A stretch of 56,643 bases of DNA from an uncultured Coriobacteriaceae bacterium (GCA_937937585.1 CALDCB010000020.1:1-56643); one strand, 5' to 3'; positions 8,594 to 17,512 are shown, numbered from the stretch's first letter. A program made the numbers and translations. Notes: generated by a model from the sequence alone, not told the origin.

Positions 8594-9727
8594 ATGACCA
8601 AAACTGTGTCAGTGTCGCAGTTCGTCTCGCGACGCGTATTCTTGGGCGCCGCAGCCGCTCTCGGTGTGGTTGTCGCGGTCGACCCCGCAAAGGCGTTTGC
8701 AGTCACCTCGGCCGAGAAGCAAGCTGAAGCCGACGAGGTTCGCAATCAGCTCGTCTCTCTTCAGGCCGATCTTGAAAACGCTGCTAACACGTATTACCAG
8801 GCAGAGGAAAAGCGCCAGGCCGCCGAGCAGGCAATGGTCGACGCTCAAAAGGAGATTGACGAGACCTCTGTCCGCATCACTCAAATCCAGGATCGCCTTG
8901 GCACTCGTGCGCGCGACATGTACCGTTCGGGTCCGTCAAGCTACCTCGACTTCCTTCTTGGCTCTACTTCGTTCGAAGAGTTCACTAACAATTGGGATCT
9001 TCTGAACACCCTGAACGAGAACGACGCTTCTTTGGTGGAAGAGGCTCAGTTGCTGCGCGAGCAGCTTCAGGAAGCTCACGACGAGTACGCTCGCCAGGAG
9101 CAAGAGTACGCCACCCAGGCGGAAATCGCCCAGCAGGCTCAGGACGAGGCCGCTGCACGTGTGCAAGAGGCAACCACTCTTATGAACTCGCTTGACGAAG
9201 AGGCCCGTCAGCTGCTCGAGCAGGAGCAGGCTGCGGCTGCAGCAGCCGAGGCCGCACGTCAGGCTGCAGCCGCAGCGGCGGCAGCCGGTTCTGCCAACAA
9301 CAACAATTACTACGGCGGCGATGATGATTACGGCGGAAGCTCCGGTGGCGGCGATGGGTACTACGCCGGTGGTTCGGCGGGCGACAACTCCGCGGTTGTC
9401 GGCTACGCTCTTTCCAAGAAGGGCTGCCCGTACGTCTGGGGCGCCGAGGGCCCCGACGCATTCGACTGCTCCGGCTTGGTTCGCTGGGCCTATCTGCAGA
9501 TCGGCATGTCGCTTCCTCACTACACGGAAAGCCTGAGGGCTTGCGCCACGAACATCGTGCCTGTCTCCGAGGCTCGTCCGGGCGACGTTCTGTACCGCTA
9601 TGGTCACGTCGGCATCGCTGTTGGCTACGGTGGAGTTCCGTACGTTCACGCTCCCACGTTCGGTGCGGTCGTTCGCGACACCGACGCCCTTTCGTGGTCG
9701 GGCTTCACGGCGGCGCTTCAGTTCTAA
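8594..9727 (+). CDS. secreted coiled-coil NlpC/P60 peptidoglycan hydrolase
   Basis: A probable cell-wall endopeptidase of 377 residues. The N-terminus has a Tat-like signal, S-R-R-V-F-L at residues 12-17, then a hydrophobic stretch and a possible AFA cleavage site at 34-36. Residues about 40-220 are a Gln/Glu/Ala-rich coiled coil like those of RipA/CwlO-type hydrolases, followed by a Gly/Tyr/Asn/Asp-rich linker. The C-terminal NlpC/P60 domain has Cys292 (DCSGLVRWAY), His338 (GHVGIAVGYG) and His352. CGGGAG precedes the ATG. It may act with FtsEX-like partners, but none are seen here. Confidence 0.9.
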   Translation: MTKTVSVSQFVSRRVFLGAAAALGVVVAVDPAKAFAVTSAEKQAEADEVRNQLVSLQADLENAANTYYQAEEKRQAAEQAMVDAQKEIDETSVRITQIQDRLGTRARDMYRSGPSSYLDFLLGSTSFEEFTNNWDLLNTLNENDASLVEEAQLLREQLQEAHDEYARQEQEYATQAEIAQQAQDEAAARVQEATTLMNSLDEEARQLLEQEQAAAAAAEAARQAAAAAAAAGSANNNNYYGGDDDYGGSSGGGDGYYAGGSAGDNSAVVGYALSKKGCPYVWGAEGPDAFDCSGLVRWAYLQIGMSLPHYTESLRACATNIVPVSEARPGDVLYRYGHVGIAVGYGGVPYVHAPTFGAVVRDTDALSWSGFTAALQF

Positions 9728-9749
9728 GCGATGCCTCGCCTAGAAACAC

Positions 9750-9788
9750 GAGCCTCTCTATCGCATAAGCGGTAGAGAGGCTCTTTTG
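9750..9788 (+). terminator. intrinsic terminator after the NlpC/P60 gene
   Basis: An 11-bp perfect stem, GAGCCTCTCTA (9750-9760) with TAGAGAGGCTC (9773-9783), is followed by TTTT. Confidence 0.9.
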
Positions 9789-9971
9789 TTGCGGGCGGGT
9801 TGTCATGCGCTTCGAAAGTCCATTTGCATTGCCCAGCGCATCGCGTGCTGCGGGGGCGTTCCCGTTAGCCTGCGTTCGCGCTTCGCAGGTGCAGGTGGAT
9901 TTCCTTAGCATCCCTCACGATGCCCGCAGATTTCCTTTGCGTATCGCCGCAAGCGCCAGTAGGGCCAGGCT

Positions 9972-11249
9972 CTATTTCAGCTGTTTTCCGTCGGTGTCCC
10001 AGTAGAAGCGCTTGAACTTGCGGATCTGGTTCTCGAACATGATCTTCGCCCATGCGTTGTGCTGCAACGAGTCGGGCGAATAGTGCAGGGGGTAGGGGTC
10101 GGTCGTGCTCTTGCGCAGCGCAAGGGCTTGGTTCAGGCGCTCTTTGTTGTCGATGCTCTTTTTCAACACCAGATCGGGCACGCAGCAGTACAAAAACGGG
10201 TTGTATGCCTCGGTTTGCTCGATGGGCTCGCCCAGAATGAACTCGCGCACGATCAGCGTGACGAAATTCACACCGCCAAGGCTCATGTAGTAGGTGTTGC
10301 GGCCGCAGCGAGTGTTCACTTCGAAGAAGCGGAAGCTGCCGTCTCGGCTGTCGAACTTGATGTCGAAGTTGGCGAAGCCGCGATAGCCGATGTGCTTCAG
10401 GATCTTGGTAGCGTTGTCGACGATGACCTGCTCCTTCTCGCCGATAATGGCAAGCGGGTTGCCAAGAGCTGTGGGGTCGTGGTCTTGCAGGGCGACAACA
10501 CCGCCCGAAACCACGCGCAAGTTGCCCTCGGCATCTGAGAAGGTGGTCAACGTGCGGATGGCGTCATCTTCGCCCGGGACGAAGTCTTGGATGACCAGCA
10601 GGTTGTTGTAATCGGAGGTGCGGATCGAGCGCCAGACTTGCTGCAGCTCGTCGGCCGAGTCGATCTCGTAGATCTTCCTTTTGTTCTGGATAGTGGCATC
10701 TTGAAACTGAGCCGAGTTCGAGGGCTTCGCGATCAGCGGGAAGGTGAATTCGTTTTCGGGCAGTGTTTCGGGGCCGTTCGCGCAGTCGAAATACCAGGTC
10801 TTGGGGTAGGGGACGTTCAGCTCGTCGCAGATCTCGTAGAAACGGCGCTTCTGGGTGATCGAGTCAAGCAGGTCGAAGTCGATGTAGGGAACTGTGTAGC
10901 CGATGGACTCGAGTCGCTTTTTGCCCGATGAGAACAGACGGGCATGGACGTCGTCGCAACCAAGCACCAGAAGAATGGCGTCGGCGTCGCGCTCGTAGGT
11001 TTCGACGGCGATCTTCTCGAGGTTGAAGTAGAGCGTCTCAGCGTTGTCGTACAGGCCGTCAACCAGGCGGTAGTCGGTGAATTTGCTGGTCGAGAGCATC
11101 TTCACGTCTTGCGTTGCAAGCACGATGGAGCGCGTGATGCCGTAGGCGCGATGCAGCTCGCGTACGTAGCTGTAGGCAAGGATGTCGCCGCCGATGATGA
11201 CGGGCTGGAGATGCGCCTTGATATCGTCTATGCAGGTAGCTTTCGCCAT
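9972..11249 (-). CDS. ATP-grasp carboxylate-amine ligase, D-aspartate-ligase-like
   Basis: A 425-residue protein. Its N-terminus PVIIGGDILAYSYVRELHRAYGI matches the carboxylate-amine ligase family that includes the D-aspartate ligase (Aslfm) of Enterococcus faecium, which adds D-Asp to the peptidoglycan stem lysine. Further ATP-grasp features are PLIAKPSNSAQF (ATP-binding lysine region), VIQDFVPGEDDAIRTL and FFEVNTRCGRNTYYMSLGG (metal-binding Glu/Asn). No signal peptide or membrane segment, so it is cytosolic. A GGAGG site precedes the ATG. It diverges from the asnB-like gene 200 bases away, which hints at one pathway. The substrate is an inference; another amino acid ligation is possible. 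Confidence 0.75.
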   Translation of the reverse strand: MAKATCIDDIKAHLQPVIIGGDILAYSYVRELHRAYGITRSIVLATQDVKMLSTSKFTDYRLVDGLYDNAETLYFNLEKIAVETYERDADAILLVLGCDDVHARLFSSGKKRLESIGYTVPYIDFDLLDSITQKRRFYEICDELNVPYPKTWYFDCANGPETLPENEFTFPLIAKPSNSAQFQDATIQNKRKIYEIDSADELQQVWRSIRTSDYNNLLVIQDFVPGEDDAIRTLTTFSDAEGNLRVVSGGVVALQDHDPTALGNPLAIIGEKEQVIVDNATKILKHIGYRGFANFDIKFDSRDGSFRFFEVNTRCGRNTYYMSLGGVNFVTLIVREFILGEPIEQTEAYNPFLYCCVPDLVLKKSIDNKERLNQALALRKSTTDPYPLHYSPDSLQHNAWAKIMFENQIRKFKRFYWDTDGKQLK

Positions 11250-11384
11250 AGGGCAAGCCTCCTTCGTGAGCGCGTGGCCTAACGGCCGAAGCGCCGATGA
11301 ACGTCGTCGTTTCGCCCATTATTCCACAGCGTTCGCCCTGTCGCTTCCCAAGCCTGATGAATTGATGTTATACGCATAAGGCGC

Positions 11385-11413
11385 TTCGAGGCCATGGTGG
11401 CGTGAAGTACACT
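11385..11413 (+). promoter_or_regulatory. sigma-70-type promoter for the asnB-like gene
   Basis: TTCGAG (11385-11390), a 17-base spacer and TACACT (11408-11413). The mRNA would start near 11420 with a 29-base leader containing the GAAGGAG ribosome site. Confidence 0.45.
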
Positions 11414-11448
11414 AATCAGGTTGATTATTCAAGAGAAGGAGCGCTTTC

Positions 11449-13422
11449 ATGTGCGGATTCGTTGGCTTCACCACCGTCGATTACGATGCCGAAACCAATC
11501 GCAGCATCGTTAAGGACATGGCCGACCGCATCATTCACCGTGGTCCCGACGAGGACGGCTATTTCGTCAACGATAACATCGCCATGGGCTTCCGTCGCCT
11601 TTCCATCATCGACGTCGCCCAAAGCCATCAGCCTATGCAGAATGCTGACGGCAGCGTCACCGTCACGTTCAACGGTGAGATCTACAACTTCCAGGAGCTT
11701 CGTGCCGAACTGATCGAGGCTGGTTACGAGTTCCATACCAACGGCGACACCGAGACCATCGTTCACGGTTACGAAGAGTGGGGCGTGGGCGTTTTCAAGA
11801 AGCTACGCGGCATGTTCGCAATTGCCATCTGGGACGACAAGAACAAACGCCTGGTGCTTGCGCGCGACATCTTCGGCATCAAGCCCCTGTACTATCATAT
11901 GCAGGGCGACCGCATCATGTACGCATCCGAACCCAAGGCGTTCTTCGCACACCCCAAGTTCCATGCTTCAGTGAATGAGAAGATGCTGCCGCAGTACCTG
12001 TGTTTCGAGTATCTGAACGACTCGCAGACCATGTTCGAGGGCGTGCATAAGGTTCTGCCCGGCCACCTCATGATCATCGAGGGCGAGAACATTCGCGAGC
12101 GCTGCTTCTACAAGATCACTTACAAAATCGACAAGACAAAGGATGTCGAGGAATGGGCCGACATCATCAAGGACATCTTCGACGAGTCCGTGCGCGCCCA
12201 TGAGATCGCCGACGTCGAGATCGGCAGCTTCCTTTCCGGAGGAATCGACAGCTCGCTGGCTGCATATTGCATGGGTCAGCATCATTCCGAGGGCGTGAAG
12301 ACGTTCTCGGTCGGTTACGACATCACCGGCAGCGAGGAACAGCGCGACAAGGCCGAGAACGCGGGCTTCAAGATCAAGCTCGACGAGTTGAAGGACGCTC
12401 ACGAGTTCGCCGAATGGGCGGGTCTGTCCAACAAAGACGTCAAGGTTACGGCCAAGGAGTTCTTGGACATCGTTCCCACCGAGCAGTACTACATGGACGA
12501 GCCCCTTGGCGCTCCCAGCGCCATCCCGCTGTTCTTCGTGTCCGAGCTTGCTTCCAAGGAAGTGAAGGTCGTTCAGTCGGGCGAGGGCGCCGACGAACTT
12601 TTCGGTGGCTACTGGATCTATCACGACCAGTACGAGTTCTCGAAGTACTTCAATCTGGTTCCCCTGACCATCCGTAGGGCAGCCGGTGCCATTGCCGAGA
12701 AGCTGCCGCCGTTCCATGGCCGTCATTTCGCTATGCGCGGTTCGGCCGGCCCCGAGAAGAGCTATCAGCGCGCCTGCATGAACTTCATGTGGGACGAGGT
12801 CCCTCATGTTCTGAAAGATTTCAAGGGCAAGTGCAAGCCGTGGGAGTGGTGCACGCCTCACTTCAACGAGGCGGTCGAGCGCACCAACGACGGCGACGCC
12901 ATCACGCTAACCCAATACGTTGACATGGTTTCGTACATGCCGTACGACATCTGCCTGAAGGCCGACCGCATGTCCATGGCGCACTCGCTTGAGTTGCGCG
13001 TCCCCTTCCTTGACAAGAAGGTTCTCGACGTTGCCCTGCAGCTGCCTACCAATTGCCGTGTCACCAAGGACCATTCCAAGTACGCGCTTCGTCGCGCGGC
13101 TGCTCATTTGGGTTTCCCGCAGAAGGTTGCCGATATGCCCAAGCAGCCATTCATCACGCCGCTTACCGTGTGGCTGCAAACCGATATGTATTACGAGCGT
13201 ATCAAAGAGGCTTTCACCAGTGAGGCTGCCCAGAAGTTCTTCAATGTGGACTATCTGGTGCAGATGCTCGACGATCATCGTGGCGCCGATTTCAGCACGC
13301 AGGAGGGCCGCTCCAAGTTGAAGATGATGCGCATCTGGAATATCTACTGCTTCCTGTGCTGGTACGAGGTGTTCTTCGGCGAATCCGCCGCCAAGCTTGC
13401 TCCTAAGACGCAGGTTGCGTAG
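11449..13422 (+). CDS. asnB: asparagine synthase (glutamine-hydrolysing) family
   Basis: A 657-residue two-domain amidotransferase. Cys2 of MCGFVGF is the class II glutamine amidotransferase nucleophile, with HRGPDEDGYF and FNGEIYNFQELR in the same domain. The C-terminal synthetase domain has the pyrophosphate loop SGGIDSS at residues 263-269 and the SGEGADELFGGYW motif. Most such enzymes make asparagine from aspartate and glutamine. Some relatives, such as AsnH of Lactococcus lactis, amidate D-Asp in the peptidoglycan bridge, and the divergent D-Asp-ligase-like neighbour makes that a real alternative. GAAGGAG precedes the ATG. Confidence 0.9.
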   Translation: MCGFVGFTTVDYDAETNRSIVKDMADRIIHRGPDEDGYFVNDNIAMGFRRLSIIDVAQSHQPMQNADGSVTVTFNGEIYNFQELRAELIEAGYEFHTNGDTETIVHGYEEWGVGVFKKLRGMFAIAIWDDKNKRLVLARDIFGIKPLYYHMQGDRIMYASEPKAFFAHPKFHASVNEKMLPQYLCFEYLNDSQTMFEGVHKVLPGHLMIIEGENIRERCFYKITYKIDKTKDVEEWADIIKDIFDESVRAHEIADVEIGSFLSGGIDSSLAAYCMGQHHSEGVKTFSVGYDITGSEEQRDKAENAGFKIKLDELKDAHEFAEWAGLSNKDVKVTAKEFLDIVPTEQYYMDEPLGAPSAIPLFFVSELASKEVKVVQSGEGADELFGGYWIYHDQYEFSKYFNLVPLTIRRAAGAIAEKLPPFHGRHFAMRGSAGPEKSYQRACMNFMWDEVPHVLKDFKGKCKPWEWCTPHFNEAVERTNDGDAITLTQYVDMVSYMPYDICLKADRMSMAHSLELRVPFLDKKVLDVALQLPTNCRVTKDHSKYALRRAAAHLGFPQKVADMPKQPFITPLTVWLQTDMYYERIKEAFTSEAAQKFFNVDYLVQMLDDHRGADFSTQEGRSKLKMMRIWNIYCFLCWYEVFFGESAAKLAPKTQVA

Positions 13423-13449
13423 AGCTTAAGCGGTTTGGACCGACGAAAG

Positions 13450-13499
13450 AAGCCCCGCTTGTTCGATCGCGAATGACGGTCGGATGGGCGGGGCTTTTC
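13450..13499 (+). terminator. intrinsic terminator after asnB
   Basis: A 9-bp stem, AAGCCCCGC (13450-13458) with GCGGGGCTT (13488-13496), ends in TTTT. The 29-base loop can hold a small internal stem. Confidence 0.8.
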
Positions 13500-13704
13500 G
13501 TTGCGGGTTGGGAGTGCAAGGTGTGCTGCTGGGCCTGCGGTATGGGCACGCATGTTTCGATTGCGCCGCCGCGCGCGTGTTTTGGGGCATCGCACGGGTG
13601 CGGGTGCGGGCGGCCTGCTTCTGCTGCGTCTGTCGCGTGCGTGGGTCTTGGAACGTCGTTCATGCCCTACGCACGGACGATCAGGCGCTTATGCGCTCAA
13701 GTGC

Positions 13705-14448
13705 TTAGACGCCCGTGATGTCCCTGATGACTTCAGCGGCGATGATCAGCCCTGCTGTTGCCGGGACGGGCGCGAACGATCCGGGGATCGAGCGCCTGCC
13801 TTCGGGCGGCTGCTCGGGGTTGGGGTCGTTCGGATCGGCGATGGGGGTGCGCGCTTCCTCGGTTGAGAACACTACCTTGAAGCTGCCCAGCCCGCGCTTG
13901 CGGCTTTCTTTGCGAATCACTTTCGCAAGGGGGCAGACGGTGGTGTCTTCGATGTTTGCGACCTGCAGTTTCGTGGGGTCAAGCTTGTTGCCTGTTCCCA
14001 TGCAGGAAATGATAGGTGTGTTGTGGTCGCCAGCTTCCTTGATAAGCTGAAGCTTTGCCGTCACGGTGTCGACTGCGTCGACCACGTAATCGTAGTCGTT
14101 GAAATCGAACTCGTCGCAGGTTGAAGGAAGGTAGAACACTTTGCGCGCTGAGACCTTGCAGTTGGGGTTGATACTGGCGATACGCGCTGCCATGATCTCG
14201 ACTTTGTCATGGTCAACGGTGTCTTCGGTGGCGATGATCTGCCTGTTCAAATTGGTGTTGGAGACGGAGTCGGCGTCGACGATGTCGATTGCGCCAATGC
14301 CAGAGCGCACCAGCGCCTCGACGGCGAACCCGCCAACGCCTCCAATGCCGAAAACTGCCACACGTGCCTGGGCGAGCGCGTCCATTGCGTTTAGCCCAAG
14401 CACCAATGCGGTTCGCGAAAAGCGGTTGTCCGTCATCATCGACCCCAT
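13705..14448 (-). CDS. tcdA: tRNA threonylcarbamoyladenosine dehydratase (TcdA/CsdL-like)
   Basis: A 247-residue E1/ThiF-fold enzyme that cyclises t6A37 of ANN-decoding tRNAs in an ATP-dependent step. The nucleotide loop is VFGIGGVGGFAVEALVRSG, then DADSVSNTNLNRQ, and the TcdA-specific segment VCPLAKVIRKESRKRG followed by KVVFSTEEAR; these separate it from ThiF and MoeB. The N-terminus RFSRTALVLG also fits. The start is uncertain among ATGs at 14448, 14439 and 14436. The stop of the DUF1846 gene lies 24 bases upstream, so the two are probably co-transcribed. Confidence 0.88.
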   Translation of the reverse strand: MGSMMTDNRFSRTALVLGLNAMDALAQARVAVFGIGGVGGFAVEALVRSGIGAIDIVDADSVSNTNLNRQIIATEDTVDHDKVEIMAARIASINPNCKVSARKVFYLPSTCDEFDFNDYDYVVDAVDTVTAKLQLIKEAGDHNTPIISCMGTGNKLDPTKLQVANIEDTTVCPLAKVIRKESRKRGLGSFKVVFSTEEARTPIADPNDPNPEQPPEGRRSIPGSFAPVPATAGLIIAAEVIRDITGV

Positions 14449-14472
14449 AGCCTAATGCAGCGTGACGTTGGC

Positions 14473-15954
14473 TTAGTCATGGTAGAAGCGGTGGATCTCG
14501 TACTTCGGCTCGCAGCACACGTTGATGCCCAGAGACTTGTACAGACGCTCGTCCTCTTCAGACAAGATCACGCTGAAGTAGGCGTCGCAGCCCTTCAGCT
14601 CGCCCATGTGCTCAAGAACGCGCGCGGCCAGCGGGCTGGTCTGCGACGTGGTGGAAAGCGCGATGAGCATTTCGCCCGGATGAAGATGCGGGTTGGTATG
14701 CCCAAGCCGCTCGGTGCGCAGACGGCAGATGGGCTTTAGCGCTTCGTCGGAGATGACGTACTCGTGGTCGCCGATGCCTGCTTGATATTTGATTGCATTC
14801 AGAAGGACACTGGATGCGGCGCCCAGAAGCGTGGAGGTCTTGCCGGTCATGACCTTTCCGTCGGGAAGCACGATGGCGCCTGCGGGCGAACCCGATTCTT
14901 CGGCCTTTTTCAGTGCGGCAAGATGCGCAGGGGAGTAGTTCTCGGTGACGCCGACGCGGGTCATGAGGCGAGCGAGGCGCTCGACCTCGACCTCGTTGCC
15001 GCCGGAACGGCGGAAGTCCTCGCGCGCTTTGAAGTAACGGCGCACGATTTCATGCTTGGAAGCCTCTCGGCATACCTCGTCGTCGCTGATGGCGTAGCCT
15101 GCCATGTTGACGCCCATGTCGGTGGGGGATTTGTAGGGGCTCTCACCGAGGATCTTCTCCATCATGGTTTTCAAAACAGGGAAGATCTCGATGTCGCGGT
15201 TGTAATTGACCGTGGTCTCGCCGTAGGCCTCAAGATGGAAAGGGTCGATGGCGTTCGCGTCGTCAAGGTCGACTGTTGCAGCCTCGTAAGCGACGTTTAC
15301 CGGATGCTCAAGCGGAAGGTTCCAGATGGGGAACGTCTCGAACTTGGCATAGCCGGCGCTTACGCCGCGTTTTAGTTCTTGGAACAGCTGCGAGAGGCAG
15401 GTTGCCATCTTGCCCGAACCAGGGCCTGGTGCGGTGACGACCACCAGCGGACGGGTGGTTTCGACGTATTCGTTTTTGCCGTAGCCGTCGTCGCTGACGA
15501 TGCGGTCGATGTCGTAGGGATAGCCTTCGATGGGGTAGTGTAGGTAGCTCTTCACGCCCAGGGAATCAAGGCGTGCACGGAACGCGTCGGCGCCGGGCTG
15601 GTTGCGGTACTGGGTTATGACGACGCTGCCAACGTAGAAGCCCAGCTCGTTGAACGCGTCCATAAGGCGCAGCAGGTCGTCATCGTAGGTGATGCCAAGA
15701 TCACCGCGGATCTTAGAACGCTCGATGTCGTTGGCATTAATGGTGAGGATGATCTCGACATCGTCGATAAGCGACCGCAGCATGCGCAGTTTGGTGTCGG
15801 GCTCGAATCCGGGCAGGACGCGCGATGCGTGGAAGTCGTCGAACAGCTTGCCGCCGAACTCCAAGTAGAGCTTGCCGCCGAACTGCTTGATGCGTTCTCG
15901 GATGCGTGCAGCCTGCAGCTCGATGTACTTGTCGTTGTCGAAACCGATTTTCAT
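14473..15954 (-). CDS. DUF1846 family protein of unknown function
   Basis: A 493-residue protein starting MKIGFDNDKYIELQAARIRERI, recognised as DUF1846, a conserved family with no settled role. Visible features are VVVTAPGPGSGKMATCLSQL, which resembles a P-loop (GPGSGK), a nearby DIDRIVSDDGYGKNEY segment, and a later GAIVLPDGKVMTGKTS stretch. No signal peptide or membrane segment, so it is cytosolic. Length is normal for the family. AAAGGG precedes the ATG. It leads a likely two-gene minus-strand operon with tcdA. A nucleotide-dependent enzyme is plausible but unproven. Confidence 0.85.
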   Translation of the reverse strand: MKIGFDNDKYIELQAARIRERIKQFGGKLYLEFGGKLFDDFHASRVLPGFEPDTKLRMLRSLIDDVEIILTINANDIERSKIRGDLGITYDDDLLRLMDAFNELGFYVGSVVITQYRNQPGADAFRARLDSLGVKSYLHYPIEGYPYDIDRIVSDDGYGKNEYVETTRPLVVVTAPGPGSGKMATCLSQLFQELKRGVSAGYAKFETFPIWNLPLEHPVNVAYEAATVDLDDANAIDPFHLEAYGETTVNYNRDIEIFPVLKTMMEKILGESPYKSPTDMGVNMAGYAISDDEVCREASKHEIVRRYFKAREDFRRSGGNEVEVERLARLMTRVGVTENYSPAHLAALKKAEESGSPAGAIVLPDGKVMTGKTSTLLGAASSVLLNAIKYQAGIGDHEYVISDEALKPICRLRTERLGHTNPHLHPGEMLIALSTTSQTSPLAARVLEHMGELKGCDAYFSVILSEEDERLYKSLGINVCCEPKYEIHRFYHD

Positions 15955-16074
15955 GCGGCAACCCTTTCGTCAAGACGCGTTTTAGTTCTAGGACGCACGA
16001 AACGCAAGACGCCGAGCAGCAACGTTTATTAACGGCATCTTGTTGGATAGGTGCGTTGTGTGATGATTCCCGCA

Positions 16075-16080
16075 ATTATA
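16075..16080 (-). promoter_or_regulatory. -10 element upstream of the DUF1846 gene
   Basis: On the minus strand this reads TATAAT. No good -35 is visible at normal spacing. Transcription would start near 16068, giving a leader of about 114 bases. Confidence 0.35.
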
Positions 16081-16231
16081 GCTCAGCTAGCGCTCTTCGC
16101 ACTCTGTTCTTTCCTTGATTTGAGCCGTTACTGCAAGGATGCTCGACATGTGGGTTTCAGGTGCGGGCTCTCCGTCCAGGTGGCGCGGTTTCGGTTGCTT
16201 CTCGATGCGGTGCGTTGATTTTGCTCCCATG

Positions 16232-16254
16232 TGCACAAATTTGACGGTTTTGCG
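16232..16254 (+). repeat. short repeat, copy A
   Basis: 23 bases beginning TGCACAAATTTGACGG and ending TTTTGCG. It is identical over all 23 bases to copy C at 17750-17772. With copy B it forms an inverted pair downstream of the nuclease-family gene. Confidence 0.9.
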
Positions 16255-16370
16255 ACACTCTCTAAACATAATGCCCGGTACTTCGAGGATGCTAGTAATT
16301 GCGAGCTGGATGTATGGTTCTTGTTTTCGGCTGGTTTCACTATCTAGTCGTAATTTTTCGGTTCAAAGAT

Positions 16371-16395
16371 CGCACAAAACTGTTAAATCTGTGCA
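16371..16395 (-). repeat. short repeat, copy B (inverted, diverged)
   Basis: Read on the minus strand it matches copy A apart from three substitutions and one 2-base insertion. It ends 67 bases from the stop codon of the nuclease-family gene. Copies A and B face each other across 116 bases. Confidence 0.7.
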
Positions 16396-16462
16396 CCCTT
16401 GTTTTACTGGTTCTTCCACTAGCGCGTCCGGTTGCGCGCTATTTGATTGCGTTCGGCATCGA

Positions 16463-17512
16463 CTAGCTGCTTGGATGCAGGAATGCGTCCAGGAGTTCGC
16501 GCTGCCTATCTCGGTTCACGCGCTTCAGTTGAAGCCTGACGTGCAGCTTTCTGGCGATCTGACTAGCGAGCTGATCGAGGCCGTGTCGGTTTGTGACGCT
16601 GCTTTTCGTCGCAGTGATGACTGAAACGCCCATCGCGCACAAGGAGTTCCGTCGTCGCGCGTCGTGTTCTATCTTCATAGCTCCCGAGTGAAATAGCTCG
16701 CTGTCGTATTCGACATCAAGTTTTGCATCTGGCCAGTAAAGATCGCAATAGAACGAATTCCCGAATGCGGAGTGGAGAGGTGCCGTGGCGGTGCTGATCT
16801 GCTTGTTCAGTAGCGGCTTCGGTAGGCCATAGCCGCCTTGGCTTGCCGGCAACGAAAGGGCGAGGGCCAGTAGCGATTCCATGGGAGAAGCGGACGAATC
16901 GAGGATTCGCCTTGAGACGTCTTTTGCGGCCTTGCAACCTTTTCCCGAGTATAGTCGAGCAAAGCGATCTAGCGCCTTTGCGCTAGTTAGCTTTGATGCT
17001 GCTGTTTTCAATTGATTGGGCTCTGTGCCGTTGGTGAAGTGCCCGAGTCGATAGGTCCCGCAGAGTTCGAACCCGAGTTGCGCGAGCTGCATTTTGTTGT
17101 AGGTGATTCCAGCTCGGGCAAAGCAGAGTTCGGGCGAGCAGACGAAGACGTTGTTGGAAACAGCCGCGAATGATCTCGAAGGGAGCCTATTTGGCGAGGC
17201 TACGCGGCAGATTGCGTCTTTAGAGCTTCTTCGCGCACTAGCATCAGGGAGAAGCAGATGGCAGGGAAAAGTCAGATTTGGGATCTCTTCCTTTAGGGTG
17301 GCCAGCTCGGTTTTTAAAGCGACGTGCTCGGTGTTGCACGCGACTTCTTTGTATAGGCGCATAACCGCCAAATCGCAATTTTGCCTCGCGGTATCTTGCT
17401 TAGGTTGATGACCGGCTCTTTGCGACGGGGCGGCAGGGTGCGGATTCCCTTTGGGGAGCGAGCGCGTCCTCCAGTATTCGAGCGAGGATATGTAGTCAAG
17501 AAAAAGAGTCAT
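16463..17512 (-). CDS. DUF559/AbiEi-like nuclease-family protein
   Basis: A 349-residue protein of unknown role. The N-terminus (MTLFLDYISSLEYWRTRS) and the central CSPELCFARAG and LGFELCGTYRLG segments resemble the AbiEi-type domain. SPMESLLALALSLP and then DLYWPDAKLDVEYDSELFH with HDARRRNSLCAMGVSV match the C-terminal DUF559/Vsr-like PD-(D/E)XK fold: Asp of DLYWP, Glu-Tyr-Asp in the core, then a downstream Asp-x-x-Arg. The usual EYDG is EYDS here. No Shine-Dalgarno sequence precedes the ATG, so the start is uncertain. Lower GC, repeat-boxed setting and isolation suggest an acquired or mobile gene. DNA cleavage is inferred, not shown. Confidence 0.65.
   Translation of the reverse strand: MTLFLDYISSLEYWRTRSLPKGNPHPAAPSQRAGHQPKQDTARQNCDLAVMRLYKEVACNTEHVALKTELATLKEEIPNLTFPCHLLLPDASARRSSKDAICRVASPNRLPSRSFAAVSNNVFVCSPELCFARAGITYNKMQLAQLGFELCGTYRLGHFTNGTEPNQLKTAASKLTSAKALDRFARLYSGKGCKAAKDVSRRILDSSASPMESLLALALSLPASQGGYGLPKPLLNKQISTATAPLHSAFGNSFYCDLYWPDAKLDVEYDSELFHSGAMKIEHDARRRNSLCAMGVSVITATKSSVTNRHGLDQLASQIARKLHVRLQLKRVNRDRQRELLDAFLHPSS

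Larger units (their letters stand above)
15955..16462. other. 508-base intergenic region holding short repeats
   Basis: Bases 15955-16080 are the leader of the DUF1846 gene. The rest has no convincing open frame and is visibly richer in A and T than its neighbours, most clearly at 16255-16400. It holds an inverted pair of about 23-base repeats, listed separately. It may be remnant DNA or a structured untranslated region downstream of the nuclease-family gene. Confidence 0.5.

Noticed and set aside
13500..13704. Plus-strand open frames after asnB
   Set aside because: Cys/Arg/Gly-rich translations in three frames, no start context; treated as a plain gap between asnB and tcdA.
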